The position numbers and the translations under genes were made by a program. The notes under the pieces were generated by a model, which worked only from the letters and a program-made list of their open reading frames with translations, ran no database searches and had not been told where the DNA came from. A DNA stretch of 64,000 nucleotides from JARYGU01 sp033795365 (GTDB taxonomy: Bacteria > Pseudomonadota > Alphaproteobacteria > Rhizobiales > Rhizobiaceae), in assembly GCA_033795365.1 (NCBI GenBank), contig JARYGU010000010.1, forward strand, positions 62,001-126,000. The letters are read 5' to 3'. Of the stretch, positions 51,926 through 62,855 are shown piece after piece. Every line of letters begins with the position of its first letter. Positions within the stretch are counted from its first letter, which is position 1.

Positions 51926-53791
51926 TTACCCTATGTGATATCCGCCATCCACAGGCAGGGTCACGCCGGTGACGAAGGCTGCGGCGGGAGAGGCAAGAAA
52001 GAGCACCGGCCCGACGAGATCCTCCGTCGTCCCCCAGCGTTTCAGCGCCGAGCGGTCGCTGATCTTCTTTTCGCTTTCCCGAACAGACCATAGCGGCTTC
52101 GTCATATCGGTGCGGTGATAGCCGGGCGCGACCGCGTTCACGCGGACGCCATCGCGGCCGTATTTGTGGGCAAGCGCCCGGGTAAGGCCGACGATGCCCG
52201 TCTTGCTCGCGGTATAGGCAGGGACGCTCTCGTCGGCGAGGTAGCTCAGCATGGAGGCAAAGTTGACGATGCTGCCGCCGCTTTCGGCGAGAAGCGGCAA
52301 GGCGGCGCGCGAAAGCCGCATCGCGCTCGAAAGATTGATATCCATGACGTCGAGGAAGGTTTCCTCCTCCCATTCCGCATCCGGCCGGGCGACGCCCTGG
52401 CAATTGACGAGAACGTCGAGCCGCTCAAGGGCCGAGAAGAAGGCGGCGACCTTCCCGCCGTCGCGAACATCGAGGAGCTCGAACCGCAGATTGTCGGAAG
52501 AATGGGCCTTTGCCGCACTCAGCCGCGCTTGCGAACTGCCGGTGGCGATGACGCTCGCTCCGGCTTCGGTGAAACCTTTGGCAAGCGAAAGTCCGATGCC
52601 GCTCGTGCCGCCCGAAACGACGACCGTCTTGCCCGAAAGCAGGCCGGGACTGAATGCTTCAACTTCCTTCATCTCTTTCCTCCGTTTCACTGCTGCCGGC
52701 CAGGCAAGCGCCTTCAGCGCCGCGACGACCATTTCCTCCGTCACGGGCATGGGCTCGTTGTGGATGATCTCGCCGGCGCGGCAGGCGCGTCTCGCGACCA
52801 CCGTAAGCTTCTCGTGCGTGACTTCGTGGATTCCGATATCCGCAAGCCTCGTCGGCAAACGCACGGACAGGCAGAACCGGCGGACGCGCTCGTATTCCTC
52901 CTCCATGCCATGCAGCTTCAGCCCGGCGAGAACGCCAACGGCCACCTTCTCTCCATGGAGATGGTGGTGAACGTCATCGAGCTCGCAGAGCCCGTGGTGG
53001 ACGGCATGTGCCGCAGCCACGCCGCCGGATTCGAACCCGATGCCGGAGAGAAGGATGTTCGCCTCCACGACGCGTTCCAGCGCCGGTCCGGCCTGTCCGG
53101 CATCGCATTCGGCCAATGCCTCTGCGCCATATTCGAAAATCGTCTCGCGGCAGAAACGCGCGACTTCGTAAGCGAGGCTGACACCCGGCATCTTCATGCA
53201 GTTGAAGGCGCCGCTGAGGCGACAGGACTCGGCCTCGTAGAAGGTCGCCAGCGCATCCCCGATCCCGGCGGCGAGAAAACGTGCGGGCGCCTTCGCGATC
53301 AGCGCCGTATCGACAAGAACGAGATCGGGGTTGCTCGGCAGAAAGGTATCGTAAGCAACGGTGCCGTCCTCGTTATAGACGACCGCAAGCGCGCTGCAGG
53401 GTGCGTCCGAGGCGGCGATCGTCGGAAAAACGATGACCGGCAGCGCGACGTCGCGCGCAGCCGCCTTCGCCGTGTCGAGCGCCTTGCCGCCGCCCGCGCC
53501 GACGATGACCGAAGCGCGGGCCGCCCTTGCGGCTTCGCCGAGCGCCGCGATCGCCGTCTCCGAGCACTCGCCGCCGTGGCGGACGATCTCCACGGCGGGA
53601 CCGTTGGCAAAAGACGCTTCGACATCGTCCTTCAGCAGATCGAAGACACCGTTGTCGAGAAGTACGATTGCCTTGCCGCCGAAGCCCTTTGCCTCTTCGC
53701 CGAGCCGTGCGATGGCACCCGCCCCTTGTATGTATCGACCGGGAAAGCGCGCGCCGCGAACCGTTGCCACCCGATCCGCCTTCACCAGCAT
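51926..53791 (-). CDS. GldA-type dehydrogenase fused to a short-chain dehydrogenase
   Basis: One uninterrupted frame of 621 codons. Residues 1-366 are a complete iron/zinc alcohol dehydrogenase of the GldA type: RYIQGAGAIARLGE at the start, VGAGGGKALDTAKA, the metal ligands Asp179 (AGIGDALATF), His262 (AAAHAVHHG) and His279 (HHHLHGEK). Residues 374-621 are a complete SDR with SGGTSGIG (393-400), NCQGVA and YTASK. The linker reads VKRRKEM. The codon for Met374 (at 52672) is preceded six bases upstream by GGAGG, so a separate SDR may also be made. The start overlaps the upstream SDR gene by 10 bp. Confidence 0.85.
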   Translation of the reverse strand: MLVKADRVATVRGARFPGRYIQGAGAIARLGEEAKGFGGKAIVLLDNGVFDLLKDDVEASFANGPAVEIVRHGGECSETAIAALGEAARAARASVIVGAGGGKALDTAKAAARDVALPVIVFPTIAASDAPCSALAVVYNEDGTVAYDTFLPSNPDLVLVDTALIAKAPARFLAAGIGDALATFYEAESCRLSGAFNCMKMPGVSLAYEVARFCRETIFEYGAEALAECDAGQAGPALERVVEANILLSGIGFESGGVAAAHAVHHGLCELDDVHHHLHGEKVAVGVLAGLKLHGMEEEYERVRRFCLSVRLPTRLADIGIHEVTHEKLTVVARRACRAGEIIHNEPMPVTEEMVVAALKALAWPAAVKRRKEMKEVEAFSPGLLSGKTVVVSGGTSGIGLSLAKGFTEAGASVIATGSSQARLSAAKAHSSDNLRFELLDVRDGGKVAAFFSALERLDVLVNCQGVARPDAEWEEETFLDVMDINLSSAMRLSRAALPLLAESGGSIVNFASMLSYLADESVPAYTASKTGIVGLTRALAHKYGRDGVRVNAVAPGYHRTDMTKPLWSVRESEKKISDRSALKRWGTTEDLVGPVLFLASPAAAFVTGVTLPVDGGYHIG

Positions 53792-54561
53792 GTATAGCCT
53801 CCGTCGGCCAGAACGATCGAGCCGGTCATCAGGCTCGATGCCTCGCTTGCGAGGAAGAGGATGACCGAGGCGACCTCGTCAGTGCGGCCGAGCCGGTTCA
53901 TCGGCGTGCCGCCGACCCAGTGCCGGTACATCTCCGGATCCTCATAGACATATTTGTTCATTTCGGTATCGATATAGGTCGGCGCGACCGAGTTCACGCG
54001 AACGCCGCGCGCACCCCATTCGGCGGCAAGCGATTTCGTCAGATGATGCACGGCCGCCTTGGAGGCGTTGTAGTTCGCCTGCTCCTGCGGCCGATTGACG
54101 ACGAAGCCGGACATGGAGCCGACATTGACGATCGAGCCCGCACCGCGCTCCAGCATCGATTTGCCGAAGGCGCGGCAGCACCAGAAGACGCCGTTCAGAT
54201 TGACGTCGATGACCTTGTTCCAGACCTCGTCCGACATTGTCTCGGCCGGATGATTGGAGATGGCGATGCCGGCATTGTTGACGAGCACGTCGACACGACC
54301 GTGACGGGCGAGGATGGCCTCGTGAACCTTCTGCACGCCGGCGACGTCGGTTACGTCCAGGATTTCGCCGTCGGCTTTATAACCCTTTGCCTCGAGACCA
54401 GCCGTCGCCGATTCGAGCTGGCCGGAGTTCATGTCCGTCAGCACCACGGTGGCGCCGGCTTCCGCCAATGCTTCCGCGGCGGCAAGGCCGATGCCGCGCG
54501 CCGCGCCGGTAATCACCGCCACCTTGTCCGTAAGCTTGAACCTGTCGAGATACATCGTCAT
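53782..54561 (-). CDS. Short-chain dehydrogenase/reductase
   Basis: A 259-residue classical SDR: TGAARGIG at 18-25, Asp in VLTDMNSG that favours NAD(H), NNAGIAIS, catalytic Ser in VNVGSMSG and Tyr-Lys in YNASKAAV. The C-terminus (SSLMTGSIVLADGGYTCW) is standard. The start at 54561 overlaps the HAD stop by 4 bp (ATGA) with AAGGA upstream; an ATG two codons later is possible. Its stop overlaps the GldA-SDR start. Likely oxidises a polyol or sugar alcohol of this locus. Confidence 0.9.
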   Translation of the reverse strand: MTMYLDRFKLTDKVAVITGAARGIGLAAAEALAEAGATVVLTDMNSGQLESATAGLEAKGYKADGEILDVTDVAGVQKVHEAILARHGRVDVLVNNAGIAISNHPAETMSDEVWNKVIDVNLNGVFWCCRAFGKSMLERGAGSIVNVGSMSGFVVNRPQEQANYNASKAAVHHLTKSLAAEWGARGVRVNSVAPTYIDTEMNKYVYEDPEMYRHWVGGTPMNRLGRTDEVASVILFLASEASSLMTGSIVLADGGYTCW

Positions 54562-55241
54562 GCTGTCCTTGATATCGAGGCTGTTTGAATAGAATCGGGT
54601 AGAAACCGGCCGAGAGCGGCTGCGAGATCGAGCGGATCGGCCGGGATGACGCCAGCGGGAAATTCGATGTCGATACGATGCGGCTCCGGCCAGCCGATCA
54701 CGGCCATGCCCGCTGCAAGCCCTGCGCGGGCGCCGGGCGCGCTGTCTTCCACGACCACGCAATCCGAAGGCTCCACGTCGAGAAGCCAGGCCGCCCGCAG
54801 ATAAGGCTCCGGATGCGGCTTGCCGGAGCGCACGTCGTTACGGCTGACGCTGACGAGACCCGGCGCCTGAAGACCGACAGCACGCAGATTGACGTCGACG
54901 ATTATGCGGTCCGAGTTGGAAACAATCGCCATTTTCGCACCCGTGCCGGCGAGGGCCGCCAAGGCTTCGCGGGTACCGTTGCGCAGCAACAGCTTCGACG
55001 CCCGCTCGGCGTAACGCCGGTATTTGGCATCCACGAGTTGCGCGAGCGTCGGCCGGAAACCCGCTTCCTGCACGAGCGCTGCATGGCAATCGGCAATGGT
55101 CATGCCGGTGATGCGGTCTGCAAATCCGTCCGGTACGCCATAGCCGAAATCTTCCACGGCAGCGGCCAGAGTTTCGTAATGCAGGGCCTCGCTGTCGACC
55201 AACGTGCCGTCCATGTCGAAAAGAACAGCCTTGGCGATCAT
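54558..55241 (-). CDS. HAD-superfamily phosphatase (beta-phosphoglucomutase-like)
   Basis: A 227-residue subfamily IA HAD hydrolase: motif I FDMDGTLVDSEALH (Asp9, Asp11), motif II AIVSNSDR, motif III Lys in RSGKPHPEPYL and motif IV VVEDSAPGARAG. The four-helix cap lies at about residues 18-85. Members hydrolyse sugar phosphates or act as phosphomutases. The start overlaps the kinase stop by 4 bp. A phosphatase between a kinase and dehydrogenases implies a phosphorylated intermediate is either removed or recycled here. Confidence 0.88.
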   Translation of the reverse strand: MIAKAVLFDMDGTLVDSEALHYETLAAAVEDFGYGVPDGFADRITGMTIADCHAALVQEAGFRPTLAQLVDAKYRRYAERASKLLLRNGTREALAALAGTGAKMAIVSNSDRIIVDVNLRAVGLQAPGLVSVSRNDVRSGKPHPEPYLRAAWLLDVEPSDCVVVEDSAPGARAGLAAGMAVIGWPEPHRIDIEFPAGVIPADPLDLAAALGRFLPDSIQTASISRTA

Positions 55242-56740
55242 GGGGAAAGCCGATCGAGATCGTCGTAAAGCGACTGGCTGTGGAAGTAGAGCTTCTCGAA
55301 AAAGCCCTGCATCGATGCATAGGTCTCGACCCAGGCTGATTCGGGCAGGATTTCTTCGGAATAGGAGACGAAAGCCTCGGCTGCATCCTCCACCCGCGAG
55401 AAGCGCCCCGTCGCAGTCGCAGCCATCGCCGCGCATCCGACGATGCCGCATTCGGCCTCCGCCGGCACGAGGATCGGCAGATTGTAGACGCTCGCCTTGA
55501 TCTTCATCCACAGCCTCGCCTTCGCGCCGCCGCCCGACGCGATGACCCGTTCGAGCTTCGAGCCGGAAATGCCGTCGAGAATGTCGATGTGGCGCTTGAC
55601 CGCAAAGGCAACGCCTTCGAGCACCGCGCGATGCATATGAGCAAGGCCGTGGGCCGCACCGATGCCGAAGAATTGAGCCCGCGCATTGCGGTGGTCCCCG
55701 AGCCGTTCGCCGACGAGATAGGGCATGAAGAACAGCCGGTCGGATCCCGCCGGCGCTTCCGCCGCCTTGGCGACGATGTCCTCGTAGGAAAGTTGCTTCT
55801 CGTGAAAGGCGCGACGGGCCCAGCGCATCGCATCGCCGCCGGATTCCAGCAGCATGAACGCCCCCCAATTGCCTTCCACCGTGCCGACATTGGAGACGGA
55901 GGGATCAAGCAGCGGCGATCCGGAAATTGTGGTGATGATGGCGGACGTGCCCATGACTTCCGAGCCTATCCCCGGACGGCAGACACCGGAGCCGAGAAGC
56001 GCCACCGGATAGTCCGCGCCGCCGACGAGCACGGGCGTTCCCTCGCGCAAGCCGGTTTGACGTGCCGCCGGCGCGGTGACGTTGCCGAGAATCTCGACAG
56101 GATCGCGCAGCGGCGCGAGTTTCGAGCGATCGAGGTCCAGGAGGTCGATCATCCTGCCGGACCACTCGCCCGTACGCGGGTCCATGAGAAAACTTGCGCC
56201 GCCATCGGTGCGGTCCATCGCGATCTCGCCTGTGAGCCTGAGATTGATGTAGTCCTTCGGCATCAGGACAGCGGCCGTCCGGCGCCAGGCGCCCGGATCA
56301 TGATCGCGAAGCCACTGGAGCTTGAAGCCCGGCCAGGCAGGTGTAGGCGGATTGGCGCTGTCGGCGAGATATTCCTCAGGCCGATACGCCTTTTCGAAGG
56401 CCTCGACATAGCCGACGGTACGCTTGTCGTTCCAGAGCGGAGCCGTTTCCCGCGCCAATTCGCCATGACCGTCGACGAGAACCGTGCCGTGCATCTGCCC
56501 GCAGGCGGAAACGGCGGAAACCCGCGACCGTGCGTCCGGAACCGCTGCCAGCACCTCACCTATGGCTGCGGCGACGCCGCTCCACCAATCTGCCGGCCGC
56601 TGCTCCGACCAGCCGAACTGCGGGACGATCTGCTCGTGCTCGCGAGCGGCGATGGCAAGTACCTTGCCGGCCTTGTCCACCAGGGCGGCGCGCACGCTCC
56701 CCGTGCCCACATCGATCGTAAGAAAGAGATCATCGGCCAT
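55238..56740 (-). CDS. FGGY-family carbohydrate kinase
   Basis: A 500-residue sugar/polyol kinase. The N-terminal motif is FLTIDVGTGSVRAALVDKAG; substrate motif SACGQMHGTVLVD resembles xylulokinase; the second FGGY domain has LVGGADYPVALLGSG and the late GGGAKARLW. The regions flanking the substrate site (ANPPTPAWPGFKLQWLRDH) differ from XylB at 25311-26765, so the substrate is probably a different ketose or polyol. GGAGG precedes the ATG at 56740. It follows the permease gene by 44 bp. Confidence 0.88.
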   Translation of the reverse strand: MADDLFLTIDVGTGSVRAALVDKAGKVLAIAAREHEQIVPQFGWSEQRPADWWSGVAAAIGEVLAAVPDARSRVSAVSACGQMHGTVLVDGHGELARETAPLWNDKRTVGYVEAFEKAYRPEEYLADSANPPTPAWPGFKLQWLRDHDPGAWRRTAAVLMPKDYINLRLTGEIAMDRTDGGASFLMDPRTGEWSGRMIDLLDLDRSKLAPLRDPVEILGNVTAPAARQTGLREGTPVLVGGADYPVALLGSGVCRPGIGSEVMGTSAIITTISGSPLLDPSVSNVGTVEGNWGAFMLLESGGDAMRWARRAFHEKQLSYEDIVAKAAEAPAGSDRLFFMPYLVGERLGDHRNARAQFFGIGAAHGLAHMHRAVLEGVAFAVKRHIDILDGISGSKLERVIASGGGAKARLWMKIKASVYNLPILVPAEAECGIVGCAAMAATATGRFSRVEDAAEAFVSYSEEILPESAWVETYASMQGFFEKLYFHSQSLYDDLDRLSP

Positions 56741-56784
56741 GTTGCCTCCCAGCATCGGCTTCTCCGCTCTGCTCGAAAACTGCT

Positions 56785-57768
56785 TTAACGGCGCAGCCAG
56801 TTCGAGGCATATTGCAGGAGCATGGCGCCGATGATGATGCAACCCATGAAGACCTGCTGATGATAGCCGGGCACGCGCGCAAGGTTCATCATGTTGGCGA
56901 TGATGCCGAGAACGATGACGCCGATGAAGGTGTTGAAGGCGCCGCCGCGCCCGCCCATCAGGCTGGCGCCGCCGATCACCACCGCGGCGATCGCATCGAG
57001 TTCCGCGCCGACGCCGATATTGGCGGAGCCGACGCCGGTGCGGCTTGCCGAAACGATGCCGGCCGCCGCGGCAAGTACGCCCGAGATCACATAGACGGAC
57101 ATGGTGTACCATGCGACCGGGATGCCGGAGAGGCGCACGGCCTCGACATTCGATCCGATCGCCTTCACCAGACGGCCGTAGCGCGTGAACATCAGCACCG
57201 CACCTGCGATCAGGAAGACCACGATCATGAGGATGACCGGATAAGGGATTCTCGCCAACGCCCCCGAACCGAACCCGGTGATGAGAGCCCCGCTATCGCC
57301 CATGACGATCGGCTGGCCGGCGGAAATGATGAAAGACAGGCCGCGCGCCACCGTCATCATGGCAAGCGTGGTCACGAAGGGCGGCAGCTTCAGGAAAGCG
57401 ATGAGGACACCCGAGACCACCCCGCACGCGGCACCCGCCAGCAGCGTCGCCACGATAGCGCTTCCCGCACCGTATTTCTGGATGAGGATCGCCGATAGCA
57501 CGCTGCCGAGTGCAGCCACGGAGCCGACGGAAAGATCGATGCCGCGCGTCAGAATGACGAACAGCATGCCGATCGCCATCAGGCTGGTGCCGGAAATCTG
57601 CCGCAGCACGTTGAGGATGTTGCGCTCCGTCAGGAAGACGTTCGACATCGAGGCGGCGACGATCAGCAGCGCGACGAGGATGGCGATGGTGCCGTAGCGC
57701 TGGAGGATCTGGCTGACATTCAGCGACGGACGGTGAGTTTCGGTCAGTTCGGTCACGGTGGCACCCAT
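56785..57768 (-). CDS. Ribose-type ABC transporter permease
   Basis: A 327-residue BPD_transp_2 permease with about nine hydrophobic segments. The signature TRGIDLSVGSVAALGSV is near residue 75, LKLPPFVTTLAMMTVARGLSFI in the middle and VIGGASLMGGRGGAFNTFIGVIVLGI near the end. The start is immediately after the ATPase stop with no gap, so translation is coupled. The channel partner of the binding protein at 59415-60395. Confidence 0.92.
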   Translation of the reverse strand: MGATVTELTETHRPSLNVSQILQRYGTIAILVALLIVAASMSNVFLTERNILNVLRQISGTSLMAIGMLFVILTRGIDLSVGSVAALGSVLSAILIQKYGAGSAIVATLLAGAACGVVSGVLIAFLKLPPFVTTLAMMTVARGLSFIISAGQPIVMGDSGALITGFGSGALARIPYPVILMIVVFLIAGAVLMFTRYGRLVKAIGSNVEAVRLSGIPVAWYTMSVYVISGVLAAAAGIVSASRTGVGSANIGVGAELDAIAAVVIGGASLMGGRGGAFNTFIGVIVLGIIANMMNLARVPGYHQQVFMGCIIIGAMLLQYASNWLRR

Positions 57769-59286
<1,518 letters not shown>

Positions 59287-59414
59287 AGACGTCTCTTCAA
59301 TAGGCCTTCTCCACATGGAGGGCTGTCGGCAGGGCGCGCCGGCCACCGACATCCCACGCGGACATGGGCTGGCAGCCGGCGAAAACGCCACCGGCTGCAG
59401 GCAGGATCACCGGA

Positions 59415-60395
59415 TCAGAATACGGCGTCCGGCTTCAGATACTGATCGACATTGTCCTTGGTGATCGCCGTCGGCGTGGTGTAGGTGATCTTGGAGGTGT
59501 CGGCCGGAAGCTCGCCGTCGAGCGCCTTCTTGGCAAGGTCGACCGCCGTTGCGGCGACCAGCGCCGGATCGTTGAGGCCGGTGGCGCCGTAGGAACCTTC
59601 CTTGATCATCTGCAGAGCTTCCTTTTGGCCGTCGGCGGCAGCAAGGAGCAGCACGCCGTCGAGGCGGCCGGCCTGTTCCAGCGCCTTCTTCGCCCCAAGA
59701 ACCATCGAGTCGTTTTCGCCGAGCACGACGTTGATGTCCGGATTGGCGACCAGCAGGTCCTCCATCGCTTTCAGTCCGCCCTCATGCCCCCAGAGGCCCC
59801 AGCCCTGGCCGACGATCTCGAAGCGGGCCCGCCCTTCATTGCGAAGCTGACCTTCGAGCAGGCCGGCGAGAACGCCGAGACGACGCTCCTGGCCGACCTC
59901 GTTACCCTTGTCGCCGGACAGGAGCGCGATCTTCAGGTCCTTGCCCTTCGTCTGGTCGGCAAGCCACTGGCCGACCAGCAGGCCGTTCTGCCCGTTGGAC
60001 GACTGGACGAGCGTCACGAACTGCGCGCTCGGATCGAGCGTCGAATCGATGACGAACACCTTGACGCCGGCCGCCGTCGCGGCATTGACCGCCGGAACCA
60101 TGCCCTTGCTGTCGCGCGGATTGATGATCAGTGCGCCGATCCCCTGCGCGACCATATCCTCGACGTCGGCGATCTGCTTGTTGAGATCGTTCTGCGCGTC
60201 GGCGGAAATGACTTCGCATCCGATCTCTTCCGCATGCTTCTTGGCCGAAACCTCCTGCGCGGCGAAATAGGGTGCGTCGAGCGTCTTCATCGAGATGCCG
60301 ATCTTGCAGTCGGCGGCCTGGGCGGCGCCCATGGCAATCAGGGATGCCGCTGCCGCCAGGGCGAGCTTCACGGCAGACTTTCTCATAAGGGTCAT
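59415..60395 (-). CDS. Ribose-type ABC transporter substrate-binding protein
   Basis: A 326-residue periplasmic binding protein of the RbsB type. Residues 1-28 are a signal peptide (MTLMRKSAVKLALAAAASLIAMGAAQAA), followed by DCKIGISMKTLDAPYFAAQEVSAKKHAEEIG. Hinge and ligand segments include LIINPRDSKGMVPAVNAA, FVIDSTLDPSAQ and NVVLGENDSMVLGA. First gene of the leftward operon. The ligand is unknown; the downstream kinase and dehydrogenases suggest a polyol or sugar. Confidence 0.92.
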   Translation of the reverse strand: MTLMRKSAVKLALAAAASLIAMGAAQAADCKIGISMKTLDAPYFAAQEVSAKKHAEEIGCEVISADAQNDLNKQIADVEDMVAQGIGALIINPRDSKGMVPAVNAATAAGVKVFVIDSTLDPSAQFVTLVQSSNGQNGLLVGQWLADQTKGKDLKIALLSGDKGNEVGQERRLGVLAGLLEGQLRNEGRARFEIVGQGWGLWGHEGGLKAMEDLLVANPDINVVLGENDSMVLGAKKALEQAGRLDGVLLLAAADGQKEALQMIKEGSYGATGLNDPALVAATAVDLAKKALDGELPADTSKITYTTPTAITKDNVDQYLKPDAVF

Positions 60396-60595
60396 CGGTT
60401 TTCCTCCACGAATTAGGGCGCGTTATCCCGCGAGCCATTTTACGGCCGATATGTAGCGTAATTACCAATTATTTTTCCGTCAATATGTTTTTTCATCATA
60501 TTGCCACCATATCGGTGCATTTAACGCCATAAATTTCCGCTTGCGCGTACCATCATCGTAATTTATGTAATTTTACTACCTAATGGAGATTTGAC
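60396..60595. promoter_or_regulatory. AT-rich divergent promoter region of the catabolic locus
   Basis: About 200 bp between the divergent binding-protein and cupin genes, strikingly AT-rich from 60430 to 60590. It contains the palindrome GTAATTAC (near 60457) and a related ATCGTAATTTATGTAATTTTAC stretch near 60555, both with a GTAATT core. These could be one regulator's sites flanking the two promoters. No regulator gene is visible in the locus within the window. Confidence 0.5.
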
Positions 60596-61219
60596 ATGCT
60601 GAAGGAACCGGTCGCCAGCGTCGTGAATGCACAGGCTGGCGGAATGAGCGGAAAAACAGGGCGTTACGAGAAGCGTCTCAGCGATCTGACGGGTCTCTAC
60701 GAAGATGCGCAAGCGCATCGTCTCCTGACAGAAAGGCTCGGCGATCCCGTGGTCTACGATGTCGAGGACTTCCGTCCCGGCTCCCATTCCGGCGACCTCA
60801 TCTACGGTGTCACGCGCATGAGCCCCGGACGCGTCGGACGCGAATTCTTCCTCACGCGAGGCCATATCCACGCAAAGGCGGACCGGCCGGAAATCTATTA
60901 CGGCCAGAACGGCCGCGGCCTGATGCAACTGGAGTCTCCTGACGGCGAAACGCGTATCGTCGAAGTCGTCCCGCAGACGATCTGTTACGTGCCCCCGTTC
61001 TGGATTCACCGTTCGATCAATATCGGCGAGCAGGATCTCGTCATGGTCTTCGCCTACCCGTCCGACAGCGGACAGGACTACGGCATCATCGAAGCCTCGA
61101 ACGGCATGCGCCACCGGGTGGTGGCCAACGGGAGCGACGGCTGGGAGCTGGTCGAAAACCCCCGATACCTGCGCAGAAGTGCCGAAACCGTCTCGGCTTT
61201 GATGCGGCAATACGCCTGA
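60596..61219 (+). CDS. Cupin-type glucose-6-phosphate isomerase family protein
   Basis: A 207-residue cupin of the archaeal phosphoglucose isomerase type. The metal ligands are all present: His90 and His92 in RGHIHAKADRPE, Glu99, and His138 in YVPPFWIHRS. The segment EIYYGQNGRGLMQLE is the signature strand pair. The family isomerises fructose 6-phosphate/glucose 6-phosphate, but members in bacterial catabolic loci may act on other sugar phosphates. TGGAG precedes the ATG. First gene of the rightward operon. Confidence 0.88.
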   Translation: MLKEPVASVVNAQAGGMSGKTGRYEKRLSDLTGLYEDAQAHRLLTERLGDPVVYDVEDFRPGSHSGDLIYGVTRMSPGRVGREFFLTRGHIHAKADRPEIYYGQNGRGLMQLESPDGETRIVEVVPQTICYVPPFWIHRSINIGEQDLVMVFAYPSDSGQDYGIIEASNGMRHRVVANGSDGWELVENPRYLRRSAETVSALMRQYA

Positions 61220-61248
61220 ACTTGCTTATACATCCGGAGGATTTTCGC

Positions 61249-61902
61249 ATGGACGATCCGATCGACATCATCGCACGACTCGGCGTCGTGCCCGTCATTG
61301 CCATCGAGAAGGCCGAGCATGCGGTGCCGCTCGCAGACGCCCTTCTCGAAGGCGGCCTGCCGGTGGCGGAAATTACGTTCCGCACCGATGCGGCGGCCGA
61401 CGTGCTTGCCGCGATCCGCGACAAGAGGCCGGAACTCTGCATCGGCGCCGGCACGATACTCGACACCAGCAGCCTCGCAAGGGCGATCGATTCCGGCGCG
61501 CGCTTCGCGCTCGCTCCGGGCTATGATCCGCAGATCGTCGATGCCGCCCGAGACGCGAACCTGCCCTTCTGCCCCGGCATCATGACCCCAAGCGACCTGA
61601 CGCTGGCGACTGCGCGTGGCGTGCGGCTCGCGAAGTTCTTTCCGGCCGGCATCGCCGGTGGCCCGAAGGCGCTATCCGGCATCGCGGCACCCTTCGCTCA
61701 TCTGGGTGTCCGTTTCATCCCGACAGGCGGGGTCACCGAAACCACGATCGGCGATTGGCTGGCTATCCGCCAGGTTGTCGCCGTGGGCGGCACCTGGATC
61801 GCCAAGACGGAAGACATCCGCGAAGGCCGTTTCGGGGATATCGCGAGGAATGCGGCTGCAGCCGTCAGGCTAGCCAGGCAAGCTCTGGAGAAACGCGCGT
61901 GA
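61249..61902 (+). CDS. KDPG-aldolase-family protein
   Basis: A 217-residue class I aldolase. Catalytic Glu41 (VAEITFRT) and Schiff-base Lys129 (RLAKFFPAG) match the family; FIPTGGVTE and VGGTWIAK are the phosphate and closing motifs. It differs from the housekeeping eda at 8314-8952, and its place in a catabolic operon suggests cleavage of a related 2-keto-3-deoxy acid to pyruvate and an aldehyde. GGAGG lies eight bases before the ATG at 61249, which excludes an upstream start. It overlaps the next gene by 4 bp. Confidence 0.88.
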   Translation: MDDPIDIIARLGVVPVIAIEKAEHAVPLADALLEGGLPVAEITFRTDAAADVLAAIRDKRPELCIGAGTILDTSSLARAIDSGARFALAPGYDPQIVDAARDANLPFCPGIMTPSDLTLATARGVRLAKFFPAGIAGGPKALSGIAAPFAHLGVRFIPTGGVTETTIGDWLAIRQVVAVGGTWIAKTEDIREGRFGDIARNAAAAVRLARQALEKRA

Positions 61903-62852
61903 GCACTTACGAAGCCGCGGCAAAGCCGACGCTCTACTTCATCGGCGTAACCACGGGCAAAAGCTCTATCATGAAGGTCTTTCCCGCCTGGGCCGATTAT
62001 CTCGGCCTGAAGGACGCCGTCATCAAGGGGATCGACTTCAAGCTTCACGACGAGCCTTCCGCCTATCGCGAGGCGGTGGCCTTCATCCGCAACGATCCGC
62101 TTTCCAAGGGGGCCCTCGTCACCACCCACAAGATCGACCTCTTCAACGCCTGCAGAGACATGTTCGACGTCATCGATCCCCATGCCCGGCTGATGGACGA
62201 GACAAGCTGCATTTCCAAGCGGGAGGGCAGGCTCGTCTGCCACGCGAAGGACCCGATTTCGTCCGGGCTCTCGATCGACGGCTTCCTGGGCGAAGGCTAT
62301 TTCGCCCGCACCGGAGCCGATCTCTTCTCCATGGGCGCCGGCGGCTCGACGATCGCCATCACCTGGCATCTGATGCGCCGCGCGCGCGGGAAGGACGTGC
62401 CCGGCCGCATCGTCGTCTCCAACCGAAGCCGGCATCGCCTCGATGAAATCAGACGGATACACGACAGTATCGAAAGCGACGTCCCGGTGGACTACGTGCT
62501 CGCCCCCAGACCGGAGGATAACGATGCCGTCCTGTCAACGCTGAAACCGGGATCGCTGGTGATCAACGCGACGGGGCTCGGCAAGGACGCCCCGGGCTCG
62601 CCGCTGTCGCCGGCCGCCCGCTTTCCGGAAAGGGCGGTCGCCTGGGACCTCAATTATCGCGGCGATCTCGTGTTCCTCGATCAGGCGCGTGCGCAGGAGA
62701 AGGAACGTTCGCTGCAGGTCGAGGACGGCTGGACCTATTTCCTGCACGGCTGGACCCAGGTCATCGCGGAGGTCTTCGATATTAGGATACCGACCAGCGG
62801 CCCGTCCTTCGAGCGCATTTCCGAGATCGCGCTGAAGGCGGCGGGGAGATAG
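61899..62852 (+). CDS. Shikimate/quinate dehydrogenase-like protein
   Basis: A 317-residue protein of the AroE fold. It starts with GTG inside the aldolase stop (GTGA). The N-terminal substrate domain has YFIGVTTGKSSIMKVFPAWADYLGL and the catalytic Lys in GALVTTHKIDLF, and the cofactor domain has DLFSMGAGGSTIAITWHLMRR with NRSRHRLDEI. It is not the normal biosynthetic AroE: the TGKSS substrate loop and several conserved positions differ. Probably an NAD(P) dehydrogenase for a sugar-acid-like compound. Confidence 0.78.
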   Translation: MSTYEAAAKPTLYFIGVTTGKSSIMKVFPAWADYLGLKDAVIKGIDFKLHDEPSAYREAVAFIRNDPLSKGALVTTHKIDLFNACRDMFDVIDPHARLMDETSCISKREGRLVCHAKDPISSGLSIDGFLGEGYFARTGADLFSMGAGGSTIAITWHLMRRARGKDVPGRIVVSNRSRHRLDEIRRIHDSIESDVPVDYVLAPRPEDNDAVLSTLKPGSLVINATGLGKDAPGSPLSPAARFPERAVAWDLNYRGDLVFLDQARAQEKERSLQVEDGWTYFLHGWTQVIAEVFDIRIPTSGPSFERISEIALKAAGR

Positions 62853-62855
62853 TCC

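Noticed and set aside
55238..57112. 624-residue version of the FGGY kinase
   Set aside because: The first 124 codons overlap the permease gene; GGAGG and the kinase motif place the start at 56740.
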